Assembly (NCBI RefSeq): GCF_019969845.1
Contig: NZ_JAHXYR010000008.1
Coordinates: forward strand, 124,001 to 188,000
DNA from: Sphingobacterium sp. GVS05A
GTDB lineage: Bacteria > Bacteroidota > Bacteroidia > Sphingobacteriales > Sphingobacteriaceae
Reading direction: 5' to 3'
DNA: 64,000 nt
Made by a program: the position numbers and the translations under genes. Below are positions 25,316-33,089 of the stretch, in pieces; within the stretch, counting starts at the first letter, position 1; each line of letters begins with the position of its first letter. The notes under the pieces were generated by a model. That model was given only the letters and a program-made list of their open reading frames with translations, searched no databases and was not told the DNA's origin.

Positions 25316-28000
25316 CTATTGTGGTTTTACATCTATTAAATATTCAAGATGGGAAATTTTACCCTCCATGTCAATTCCTTCGATGGTAATTTTATAAGTT
25401 CCGGGTTCATCAGAAGTGAAAAAATCAAATTTGGTTTTTCCATTTTTCTCTGTGACCAAATTAGGCTCCCAGGCGATGGTTGTTCTCAGGTCACGCTTCA
25501 GTTCCTGCTTTTGCGTAGTATTATACTGTGGTTTGAAAAAGCTACGGTTTACATGTAATCCTTTCGGTACAATAGTGACAATCCCAGTCGGTGTATAGGA
25601 CGCTGAAAATGCTTCACCAGATTTACTCGTAATGACCAATACACCGTTTCCGCCATACATACCATAAATGGCGGTATTGCCTATGCTTCTCAGCACCTCG
25701 ATACTTGCGATGTCCTGAACATTGATCATGCTGATCTGATCCGCCTCAATGTACATTCCATCTAAAACAACCTGCATGGGACTACCCCCGTTCATTCCCA
25801 TCGATCGGGTACTGTAAGGGACTCCATTTCGGAAGATCACGCCCACTAGTCTCCCCGCGAGACATTGTTCCAGGGTTGTGCAGGTCGATAGATCTTCGGC
25901 AGATATGACCTGATCTGCATGGCCGGGGCCATTGAGATTTCTTGAATTTTTGTCTGCTTTATTGGTCCTTACCCTGTTAACTTGGACTTCCTCTAATTTA
26001 ATACTTTTTTGAATAATACCAGCAGCTTCCAGTTCTGTCAAAAATTGCTGGCTACCTTTGAGCTGATCGATCAGTTTGGTGTTTACATCATTCGCGATCA
26101 AAGGCTGGTCTTTGCTTTCATTAACTGCAGGATTTGTGGTCTCGTCGACAAGTATATCGACCCTATTCTTCTCCTTCGGGCCATTCCCGGTTACTATAAA
26201 TTTAATACTGTCGGCGAATAAGAGATCTTCAAAAACAAATCGACCATCATTATTTGTCAATGTATCTATACTCAGCATCATATTGCTGGTTGGTACTAGG
26301 GTCACTTTAGCATTGGGAACGACCGCTTTGCGCCCAGTTTTCTTTACAGTTCCCGAGATCGTGAGACCTTTTTCTGGTGGATAGAGATTATTGGTTGGAA
26401 GGAGAGAATTCTTCCAATCCAGTATACGCCAGCCTTGGATCAACATGAGGTTGTCAAGCTCACTAAACCGGATGTTATTTAGATCTTCAAAATAATAATT
26501 GGGGCGCTCTATAAAACCACGGAGATCGGATTTGAGTAGAAGCTCCGAGATTATGGAAGAATAATATTGGTCTGTGGTAGAGTCGACTTTACTTAGATTG
26601 ACTACAGCTGCGGAGAGTGCCGCTATTTTTGATGTATCGCTACTGCCTTCTTTAACGGAGAGGTTTGCGATGACCTGGTCTCTCGTCGCAAAGGAGGATT
26701 TATTTAATTGGATCGCTATTGGAAATATTGTTTTAGGAGCATTGTAATTAAAGACGAGCCTCTCGATGATGGGAGTCATCTGCTCATTAAGTACAGATAG
26801 TTGAATCACTCCCGAAGGAAGATCCTTTTTGGGAATGTTGAAAAGAATCTCTGGTCCATTTAATTTTTGCTTTACAGCATGTAGTACGATGCCGTTATAT
26901 TGTGCGATTAGATAAACCTCTTTGCCGGTTACCAAATCGTTAGTGGAGGATAATTGGGCTGCAATCTTGTCTTTTAAACCCGAATTTACGGTGAGTACAT
27001 AGCCTGAGGCTGCTACTGGAGGCAGTGGGGTGCTTACCGAATTTCCATCCGGGAAGATTGCTGTGGCAATATATTTTTTTCCAGTGCTTAGAATTAGCGG
27101 CATGCTTCCCATACCAAGGGTATTGGTCTCAAATTCGATGATCGGCGCCTGGTTTTCCTCCCCGATTTTGATTTTTGATTTTATACCCAAGCCTGCGGGC
27201 CTAAGCACCTTGACTCCAGTTTTACTCAAGATATTGTTTACTAATTCACCGCTTTCAGGAAAAATCTGGATACTGTTTTGCTGATTTGGATTTGGGATAG
27301 TAAAACTCTTTAGAACACGTCTTTTATCTGAGGACAGGAATTGCAATGTTAATAGCCCGCCATTAAAGTTATCTTTGAGTTCAAGTGCTATTGTTCCATT
27401 TTCATTGGATTTTAACCGTCCAGTCTTTTCCTTTTGGCCATCTTGTTTGAGGGCATAGCTTACACTACTGTTTATGAGAGGTGCCCCCTGAATTGTTTTT
27501 AGATTGATCTGGAAGAAATTTTCATTTCCATTTTTAAGTAATGTGCTTTGGGTTATGACATTATCTGCTCTTCCGTTGGTAATAGGGATAATTCGCTCAT
27601 AGAAATTGGATATGGAATCATTTTGCATCCAACGGGTGTACGCTCTAATTCTATACGAACCCTCTACGAGAGTGTCAGATAAGCTGAAATCACCAATGCC
27701 GAGCCCTAATGTTAGTGGAATTTTGATGCTCTTGATGACGTTATTTGTTGGGGAGATTAATTCGATATTGGCGATTTTGCTGATATTGCTCAAATAATTG
27801 AAAGGTGCGGTGGTGCAATACATTTTGAACCAAATATTTTCACCGGCCGAATAGTCATTTTTGTCTAGGTGTAGATAAATTTTTTCGGTTACATGATTTT
27901 CATGGTAAGACTCCAATGTCTGTAACGTTTGATCAATTTGAGCGAGCGCCCAGAAAGGAAGTAATAGGCAATTGACTAACAACAATATTCGAGCGTACAT
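25316..28000 (-). CDS. MG2-like protein with TonB plug domain but no barrel
   Basis: A secreted protein of 894 residues. Signal peptide (cleavage about residue 21, ALAQ), then an alpha-2-macroglobulin MG2-like start (KIYLHLDKNDYSAGENIWFK; ERIIPITNG), several beta-sandwich repeats, a carboxypeptidase-regulatory-like insert (about 550-620, GLTISGTVKKTGRKAVVPNA), and a TonB plug-like domain (about 690-800: DQVISAEDLSTCTTLEQCL, VVLDGMYIEADQ, IEVLRSIGNTAIYGMYGGNG, VLVITSK). A final beta-sandwich closes it (GTYKITIEGIDMEGK). No transmembrane beta-barrel follows the plug, so it cannot be an ordinary TonB receptor. It is the first gene of a five-gene run. Confidence 0.88.
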   Translation of the reverse strand: MYARILLLVNCLLLPFWALAQIDQTLQTLESYHENHVTEKIYLHLDKNDYSAGENIWFKMYCTTAPFNYLSNISKIANIELISPTNNVIKSIKIPLTLGLGIGDFSLSDTLVEGSYRIRAYTRWMQNDSISNFYERIIPITNGRADNVITQSTLLKNGNENFFQINLKTIQGAPLINSSVSYALKQDGQKEKTGRLKSNENGTIALELKDNFNGGLLTLQFLSSDKRRVLKSFTIPNPNQQNSIQIFPESGELVNNILSKTGVKVLRPAGLGIKSKIKIGEENQAPIIEFETNTLGMGSMPLILSTGKKYIATAIFPDGNSVSTPLPPVAASGYVLTVNSGLKDKIAAQLSSTNDLVTGKEVYLIAQYNGIVLHAVKQKLNGPEILFNIPKKDLPSGVIQLSVLNEQMTPIIERLVFNYNAPKTIFPIAIQLNKSSFATRDQVIANLSVKEGSSDTSKIAALSAAVVNLSKVDSTTDQYYSSIISELLLKSDLRGFIERPNYYFEDLNNIRFSELDNLMLIQGWRILDWKNSLLPTNNLYPPEKGLTISGTVKKTGRKAVVPNAKVTLVPTSNMMLSIDTLTNNDGRFVFEDLLFADSIKFIVTGNGPKEKNRVDILVDETTNPAVNESKDQPLIANDVNTKLIDQLKGSQQFLTELEAAGIIQKSIKLEEVQVNRVRTNKADKNSRNLNGPGHADQVISAEDLSTCTTLEQCLAGRLVGVIFRNGVPYSTRSMGMNGGSPMQVVLDGMYIEADQISMINVQDIASIEVLRSIGNTAIYGMYGGNGVLVITSKSGEAFSASYTPTGIVTIVPKGLHVNRSFFKPQYNTTQKQELKRDLRTTIAWEPNLVTEKNGKTKFDFFTSDEPGTYKITIEGIDMEGKISHLEYLIDVKPQ

Positions 28001-28182
28001 ATGACTAATGTTTCTTGAAAATTAGAAAATATTTTTCCTTTAATCAACTTATAAATCAAAATATTATCGAATTGGAGCAGTTAAATTATTTGTATTGATG
28101 CTTTGGAGTTCTTTTGAACCGGAAAATAAATTTAAAATCCGTTTTTGAACCATCTTATGCCTGAAAATTAGCATAAAAAAAA

Positions 28183-28190
28183 TATCTTTG
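28183..28190 (+). promoter_or_regulatory. -7 box of the purD promoter
   Basis: TATCTTTG matches TAnnTTTG exactly and ends only 4 bp before the purD ATG, so the mRNA would start at or next to the start codon. The -33 element is weak. Confidence 0.55.
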
Positions 28191-28194
28191 TGCT

Positions 28195-29469
28195 ATGAAT
28201 ATCCTAATAATCGGTTCCGGAGGTCGTGAATCTGCCTTCGCCTATAAGTTGTCGAAAAGTCCACGTTTAGGTCAATTATTTATTGCTCCAGGAAATGCTG
28301 GTACAGGAGCATATGGCCAAAATGTCAATATTAAAGTTACTGATTTTGAAGCTATAGCATCCTTTGTGTTGGAAAATGCTATCCAAATGGTAGTCGTGGG
28401 ACCTGAAGAGCCATTGGTAAAAGGTATTCATGATTATTTTTTGAACCGTGAAGATTTGAAAGATATTCCAGTAATCGGCCCGCAACAGGAAGGAGCCCAA
28501 TTAGAAGGCTCAAAAGATTTTTCGAAACAGTTTATGGATCGACACGGTGTACCTACCGCTGCATCACGTTCTTTTGATGTCGCGTCATTGGAGGAAGGAT
28601 TGATTTATCTAGAGAGCCAAAAATTGCCGATCGTTCTTAAAGCTGATGGTCTGGCTGCGGGAAAAGGCGTTTTGATCTGTGAAACACTTGAAGATGCCAA
28701 AGCTGAACTAAAAGCGATGATTGCGGATTCCAAATTTGGAGAGGCAAGCCGCGTCGTTGTCGTTGAGGAATTTTTAAAAGGAATTGAGCTATCGGTATTC
28801 GTATTGACAGATGGAAACTCCTATAAGGTATTACCTTCTGCGAAGGATTATAAACGGATAGGTGAGGGGGATACGGGATTAAATACAGGTGGAATGGGAT
28901 CTATTTCTCCAGTACCTTTTGCTGACGAAACATTTTTGAATAAGGTGGAAGAACGCATCATCAAACCAACTGTCGAAGGACTGAAGAAAGATGGTATTCC
29001 ATATAAAGGCTTTATTTTCATCGGTTTGATGAATATTGAAGGGGAACCATATGTCATTGAATATAATGTTCGTATGGGTGATCCTGAAACGGAATCTGTA
29101 TTGCCACGAATTGAATCTGATCTGTTGGATCTGTTGGAAGGCGTTGCGCAAGGAAATTTAGACCAACGTTCTTATACGGTTTCTCCAAAAACAGCTGTTA
29201 CGGTGATGTTAGTGGCTGGGGGGTACCCTGGAGCCTATGAATCTGGAAAAGAGATCGCGAATATGGAAAACGTCAAGGAATCTATTGTATTCCAAGCAGG
29301 GACCAAGGAGCAGGATGGTAAGGTTGTCACTGCCGGTGGACGTGTAATTGCCGTTACGACATTACAAGACTCACTTTTTGATGCGCTTCAACAGGCAACT
29401 GCTGATGCCGGAAGAATTTATTTTGAAGGAAAATACTTCAGACGTGACATCGGTTTTGACCTCATCTAA
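28195..29469 (+). CDS. purD: Phosphoribosylamine-glycine ligase
   Basis: GAR synthetase of the purine pathway, 424 residues, ATP-grasp fold. It joins glycine to phosphoribosylamine. Recognised segments: MNILIIGSGGRESAFAYKL, FIAPGNAGTGAYGQN, VVGPEEPLVKGI, the ATP-grasp lysine segment LPIVLKADGLAAGKGVLIC, LPSAKDYKRIGEGDTGLNTGGMGS (the family signature), and YNVRMGDPETESVLPR with metal ligands. Full length. The start is fixed by the conserved first strand. No other pur gene is adjacent; a tRNA-Glu gene follows 91 bp downstream. Confidence 0.98.
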   Translation: MNILIIGSGGRESAFAYKLSKSPRLGQLFIAPGNAGTGAYGQNVNIKVTDFEAIASFVLENAIQMVVVGPEEPLVKGIHDYFLNREDLKDIPVIGPQQEGAQLEGSKDFSKQFMDRHGVPTAASRSFDVASLEEGLIYLESQKLPIVLKADGLAAGKGVLICETLEDAKAELKAMIADSKFGEASRVVVVEEFLKGIELSVFVLTDGNSYKVLPSAKDYKRIGEGDTGLNTGGMGSISPVPFADETFLNKVEERIIKPTVEGLKKDGIPYKGFIFIGLMNIEGEPYVIEYNVRMGDPETESVLPRIESDLLDLLEGVAQGNLDQRSYTVSPKTAVTVMLVAGGYPGAYESGKEIANMENVKESIVFQAGTKEQDGKVVTAGGRVIAVTTLQDSLFDALQQATADAGRIYFEGKYFRRDIGFDLI

Positions 29470-29487
29470 AAAATATTTAAAATTATT

Positions 29488-29518
29488 TTTGTAATACTGA
29501 TTTTAAGGTCTATATTTG
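29488..29518 (+). promoter_or_regulatory. Promoter of tRNA-Glu (first copy)
   Basis: TTTG and TATATTTG separated by exactly 19 bp match the Bacteroidota -33/-7 consensus, placed 43 bp before the tRNA. Confidence 0.75.
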
Positions 29519-29551
29519 CAACTCCAAAAACAAGAAAGCTTTTGGAGTTGC
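29518..29551 (+). repeat. 12-bp inverted repeat in the tRNA-Glu leader
   Basis: GCAACTCCAAAA and TTTTGGAGTTGC form a perfect inverted repeat around a 10-nt loop. It begins at the last base of the -7 box, so it is part DNA element, part transcript leader. There is no T-run after it. It could also be the end of the purD mRNA. Confidence 0.6.
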
Positions 29552-29560
29552 ATTAAAAAT

Positions 29561-29632
29561 GGCCCGTTCGTCTAGGGGTTAGGACGCAAGATTTTCATTC
29601 TTGAAACAGGGGTTCGATTCCCCTACGGGCTA
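29561..29632 (+). tRNA. tRNA-Glu (anticodon TTC)
   Basis: 72 nt with a full cloverleaf. Acceptor arms GGCCCGT and ACGGGCT pair (first pair G-T), the anticodon stem is CAAGA / TCTTG with loop TTTTCAT giving anticodon TTC, and the T arm is GGGGTTCGATTCCCC. CCA is not encoded. The sequence is identical to the second copy in the window. Confidence 0.96.
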
Positions 29633-29972
29633 CAAAATAAAAACCTGCAAAATAGTAAATTTGCAGGTTTTTTTGTTTTTCAGTATCTACAAAGCCTACA
29701 TTGATTCCCAAGAAAAAAGTGAAGAACAACCTTCATATGCAATTTCCTATCAAATGATGAAATTCCAGCTAAGTATTTGAGCAGGGTGCTTTTTCTTGAA
29801 CCATTGTGTCCTTTGGTCAGTATATTCCTTCTCCGAATTCTACATCTCCTATGTGTAAGGCTAGGTGATTCCCATAAAATTTCTTTAAATTATTTATTTT
29901 AAGCATCTGATCTTTTTAAGATTTTCGCACTACGGTTTACATTCAATCTGGAATAATGACACATGATACCGC
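29633..29972. other. Intergenic region tRNA-Glu to DUF6266 gene
   Basis: 340 bp containing the tRNA terminator at the left. The remainder is AT-rich and non-coding as far as can be seen; a 29-codon + strand frame (starting KAYIDSQEKSEEQPSY) has protein-like composition but no start codon and may be decayed sequence. Confidence 0.5.
29641..29674 (+). terminator. Terminator of tRNA-Glu (first copy)
   Basis: Perfect 11-bp stem AAACCTGCAAA / TTTGCAGGTTT followed by a T-run. Confidence 0.9.
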
Positions 29973-30632
29973 TCAAACTTTTATCTTACCCAAGTGGAGG
30001 CTGTCTGTATTCCCCCCGCCATAGCTCTCTACGAAAAATATATACACTTCATAAGTCGCTTCCTTTCTATGCTCTGGAATATTAACATCTTGTTTTCCAG
30101 AGATTAAGCTGTTTTTCGAGTCGTTCATCAAAAGTGGATATTCAACACCATTATCCGCTGCGCTATACAGGATTAAGAAGGAATCGTAAGACCTTGTGTC
30201 AAACTTCTTCTCCAGATAGGCATCATATTCCCAAGTAACCTGAAGCACTTGTTTTTCTTGATCGAAATCCACCGTGTAGGAAGTGATGGGATTGGGGCTT
30301 CCTTTGGCAATCATAAATTTCTGCCAGTTAACCACAAAACCGTCTCCTTCCTGGATAAGTGCTTCGTTCAGATTATAAGACATGGCGACATCGTATGCCC
30401 GCTTTGGATAGCTATACGCCTTATAACCTATCTTGATGATCGAATTTAACAGACTAATATGCGATCTCACAATTTTGAAACGCGTTCTACTGAGCAGCTG
30501 TTCAGGCGTAGGTGCCCGTTTTTTAATGCGCGGGAGAGAACGCACATAATTTCCTGTTTTCGTTAACACAAACACAACGGAACCTGCCTTCCCAGAAACA
30601 GTTCCATTAACGCCATTTTTGATGATTGCCAT
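29973..30632 (-). CDS. DUF6266 family protein
   Basis: A 219-residue protein beginning MAIIKNGVNGTVSGKAGSVV. This Gly-rich start, followed by NYVRSLPRIKKRAPTPEQLL, is what suggests the DUF6266 family, which I know as small, often multi-copy proteins in Sphingobacteriaceae with no known function. The middle is helical (SLLNSIIKIGYKAYS, YDVAMSYNLNEALI); the C-terminal 100 residues are beta-rich (TSYTVDFDQEKQVLQVTWEY, ATYEVYIFFVESYGG) and resemble an immunoglobulin or fibronectin-like sandwich. No signal peptide. An upstream in-frame Met would add 29 unlike residues. The gene is isolated between a tRNA and a long gene-free stretch that carries a pentamer array. Confidence 0.8.
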   Translation of the reverse strand: MAIIKNGVNGTVSGKAGSVVFVLTKTGNYVRSLPRIKKRAPTPEQLLSRTRFKIVRSHISLLNSIIKIGYKAYSYPKRAYDVAMSYNLNEALIQEGDGFVVNWQKFMIAKGSPNPITSYTVDFDQEKQVLQVTWEYDAYLEKKFDTRSYDSFLILYSAADNGVEYPLLMNDSKNSLISGKQDVNIPEHRKEATYEVYIFFVESYGGGNTDSLHLGKIKV

Positions 30633-30732
30633 AACTAACTGATTATAATATGGATAGTTAAGATAGGCATTAAAGCCGAAACATCCTAATACCAGATTAT
30701 ACCTAATAACAATTTTCAATCAATTTTTAGAC

Positions 30733-30766
30733 AGTGATCAGTCACTAATTATTCAGTTTATACTGA
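30733..30766. repeat. Two small inverted repeats beside the pentamer array
   Basis: AGTGA-TCAG-TCACT (30733-30746) and TCAGT-TTAT-ACTGA (30753-30766) are both perfect 5-bp inverted repeats with 4-nt spacers. The second shares its right arm with the first unit of the array. Confidence 0.65.
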
Positions 30767-30810
30767 GTTATCACTGAGCAAATACTGAACGAGAACTGAA
30801 CAAGTACTGT
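30762..30810. repeat. Tandem ACTGA array with 11-bp period
   Basis: ACTGA starts at 30762, 30773, 30784 and 30795, and ACTG at 30806: five units spaced exactly 11 bp. The 6-bp spacers (GTTATC, GCAAAT, ACGAGA, ACAAGT) are unrelated, so only the pentamer is kept. The spacing is one helical turn, as expected for sites bound cooperatively on one face of the DNA, or for regularly spaced RNA contacts. The array lies about 130 bp upstream of the DUF6266 start codon. Confidence 0.8.
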
Positions 30811-31340
30811 GAAAAGAGCTAATTTGATCTCTATTTGATTTTAATGTGTTGTCCCTAAAAAATATCGACAAAAGAAACTAACAATCATAAACAAAAGGAT
30901 CCAAGATCTCAATCTGGACCAAAATGAAATAAATCTACTTTTCAAGGACTATATATCAACTAGCTGATGAGTTGTACAGAAAAAATAAATTCTTAGTAAG
31001 CTAGTTTATAGAGTATTGTATTATGGATGTTTTGGTTTGATACAAATACGCAGATTATTGAGATAATTCGATAGTCTCAAAAATTTTACGTTCCCTACTT
31101 TTGAGTAATCAATTATAAAGCGGAACATCTTAGAGAAATATTAGAAACCAAAATTTAAGAAATATCCAACAAATTTTTTTGAACGAAACAGACAGTACAA
31201 TGCGAATGATTAGTAGAATGGTTTGAAGTAACTATTAAACGAGGAACAGAGAGTTTCTAATAAAACATCAAGCTGTGCCATGTTCGGGATTTGAAAACGG
31301 AAATAGAAAGTATTAGAAAAGTAATTTAAATAAATTAGGA

Positions 31341-31373
31341 AGACTTTGAAGCTATTGCACGAAAGTCTTTTTT
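31341..31373 (+). terminator. Orphan rho-independent terminator
   Basis: Perfect 7-bp stem AGACTTT / AAAGTCT with a 14-nt loop and six T, on the + strand with no gene upstream for about 700 bp. It suggests a small RNA or a lost gene. Confidence 0.6.
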
Positions 31374-31620
31374 CGCTGTCAAAAGCTAATACCATTTAGC
31401 TATAATTTAAAAAATCAATTATGTGTAAACTTTTAAAAGAAGTTCGCCCATCAAAAGGACGGGCATCGATTCGTTCGTCCTAAAATTTCGACGTAAGGAA
31501 AACTAGTTAAGTCCCTGACATGCTTTCAACGAGATAAGCCTAAAGATAAAATATCCGGAAGCGGTCCACTGGGGTACTAAAAAAAAGTATTTGAAATAAA
31601 TTCTAACCAAATCATAATTT

Positions 31621-33078
31621 ATGAGAACAAAACAAGTAGCGGGCAGAGCCTTGTACCGATTGGGTAGACTCTGGGTCTTTATGATTCTCACCTTTGGTCT
31701 TTGGGCCTGCAAGAACGACACGCCGGCCATTGTTGCCGAAGCAAAACCTTTTGATCCTTCTAAACCAGTGGTCGTGTCTGATTTCAGTCCAAAATCGGGT
31801 GGTATGGGACAACGCCTAATTATTTATGGACAGAATTTTGGGAATGATCCAAAAAATGTTGCTGTGCTAATAGGTGGACAACAAGCAGTCGTTATTAATG
31901 CTTTAGGTGAGTCATTGTATTGCCTTGTCCCCAAACAGGCTTTCGAGGGGAATATCGAAGTTCGTGTTGGCGGAGTCGAGAAACCTGTCATTGGCCGGGC
32001 TGAAGCAAAGTTTGACTATAAACGTAAGCTGGTGGTATCCACGCTCGCCGGTTACAGGAATGCCCGCGGTGACGAACCTTGGAAAGATGGCAAGTTTAAA
32101 GATGCTGACCAAAACAAAATGGCCAGTGGTTTTTGGCTCTCCTCTTTTATGAAGTTTGACCCCACGAATCCCAAACATCTGTGGGTGACATTTGATGACA
32201 ATAATGGCCTTTATCTAGTTAATTTTGAGGATAGCACGATTACCAAAAAGCGCTCCGATTTTAACCGTCCACGTAGTGTAGATTTTTCGGTAGATGGGAA
32301 ATATATGATTGTGGCACAAGATCGAGGTGGAGAGAATGATGAATCTACCCTATTGTTTTCCCGCGCAAAGAGCTTTCTCGATAAAGAAGTACTGACCAAA
32401 AGTAGACAATGTAATGGGGCCTCCATTCACCCAGTTAATGGGGAAATGTATTTTAACAGTTATGCGAAGGGAGAGTTCTTCCGTTTCGATCTCAATCAGT
32501 ATTTCACCGATAAAACTGTAAAAGCCGAACAGTTATATGTGATTCAGGATCCGGAGTGGGAATATCGGGCATTGATTCATCCGACTGGAAACTACGCGTA
32601 TATTTTGGTGATTAATCAAGGTTATATTATGCGTGCGGACTATAATTGGGATAAAAAACGGTTTAATCAACCCTATTTAGTTTGCGGGAAGGTCCGTGAA
32701 TCTGGCTATAAAGATGGGGTCGGATCCTCAGCCCGTGTCAATCAGCCCTACCAAGGGGTATTTGTCAAAAATCAAGCCTATGTGGAAGCAGGTAAGCCCG
32801 ATGTGTACGATTTTTATTTTACAGACCTTATGAATCATGCCATTCGTATGCTTACGCCTGAAGGTGCCGTAACAACTTTTGCCGGCAGAGGTAGTTCAAG
32901 CCTGAATACTAATCCTTACGGTTATGTTAATGGAGATCTAAGGGCAGATGCTCGTTTTGATCGACCATCAGGCATTGCCTATAATGAAAAAGAACAAGCT
33001 TTTTATATCGGAGACCGGGAGAATAGGCGAATTCGTAAGATCGCACTGGAGGAAATGGATGAAAATGACCAAGATTAA
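31621..33078 (+). CDS. IPT/TIG and NHL-repeat surface lipoprotein
   Basis: A 485-residue predicted lipoprotein with signal and lipobox ending in LWAC (Cys30). An IPT/TIG immunoglobulin-like domain follows (about 47-125: VVVSDFSPKSGGMGQRLIIYG, VLIGGQQAVV, CLVPKQAFEG). The rest is a beta-propeller of NHL-type repeats with the typical elements STLAGYRNARGD, NRPRSVDFSVDGKYM, FAGRGSS and DRPSGIAYNEKEQAFYIGDRENRRIRKI. In SusCD operons such proteins usually act as surface glycan-binding proteins. Here it is the first gene, 11 bp before susC, an unusual position. The ligand is unknown. Confidence 0.88.
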   Translation: MRTKQVAGRALYRLGRLWVFMILTFGLWACKNDTPAIVAEAKPFDPSKPVVVSDFSPKSGGMGQRLIIYGQNFGNDPKNVAVLIGGQQAVVINALGESLYCLVPKQAFEGNIEVRVGGVEKPVIGRAEAKFDYKRKLVVSTLAGYRNARGDEPWKDGKFKDADQNKMASGFWLSSFMKFDPTNPKHLWVTFDDNNGLYLVNFEDSTITKKRSDFNRPRSVDFSVDGKYMIVAQDRGGENDESTLLFSRAKSFLDKEVLTKSRQCNGASIHPVNGEMYFNSYAKGEFFRFDLNQYFTDKTVKAEQLYVIQDPEWEYRALIHPTGNYAYILVINQGYIMRADYNWDKKRFNQPYLVCGKVRESGYKDGVGSSARVNQPYQGVFVKNQAYVEAGKPDVYDFYFTDLMNHAIRMLTPEGAVTTFAGRGSSSLNTNPYGYVNGDLRADARFDRPSGIAYNEKEQAFYIGDRENRRIRKIALEEMDENDQD

Positions 33079-33089
33079 CCTGTGATAAG

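Larger units (their letters stand above)
30633..31620. other. Gene-free AT-rich region with repeats and an orphan terminator
   Basis: 988 bp without a credible gene. It holds a pentamer array with an 11-bp period, an orphan terminator (31341-31373), and fragments that look like decayed coding sequence: two short + strand frames near 30890-31003 (IQDLNLDQNEINLLFKDY and ADELYRKNKFLVS) lie in neighbouring frames, as if one gene had been shifted. The right end should contain the promoter of the SusCD operon, but no clear TAnnTTTG box was found. Confidence 0.55.

Noticed and set aside
30762..30810. The 11-bp array as a CRISPR or as plasmid iterons
   Set aside because: The repeat is only 5 bp and the period 11 bp, far too short for CRISPR; no Cas or replication initiator gene is present.
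29561..31620. Integrated mobile element at tRNA-Glu
   Set aside because: No integrase, transposase or direct repeat of the tRNA 3' end was found in the following 2 kb, so there is no boundary to define an element.
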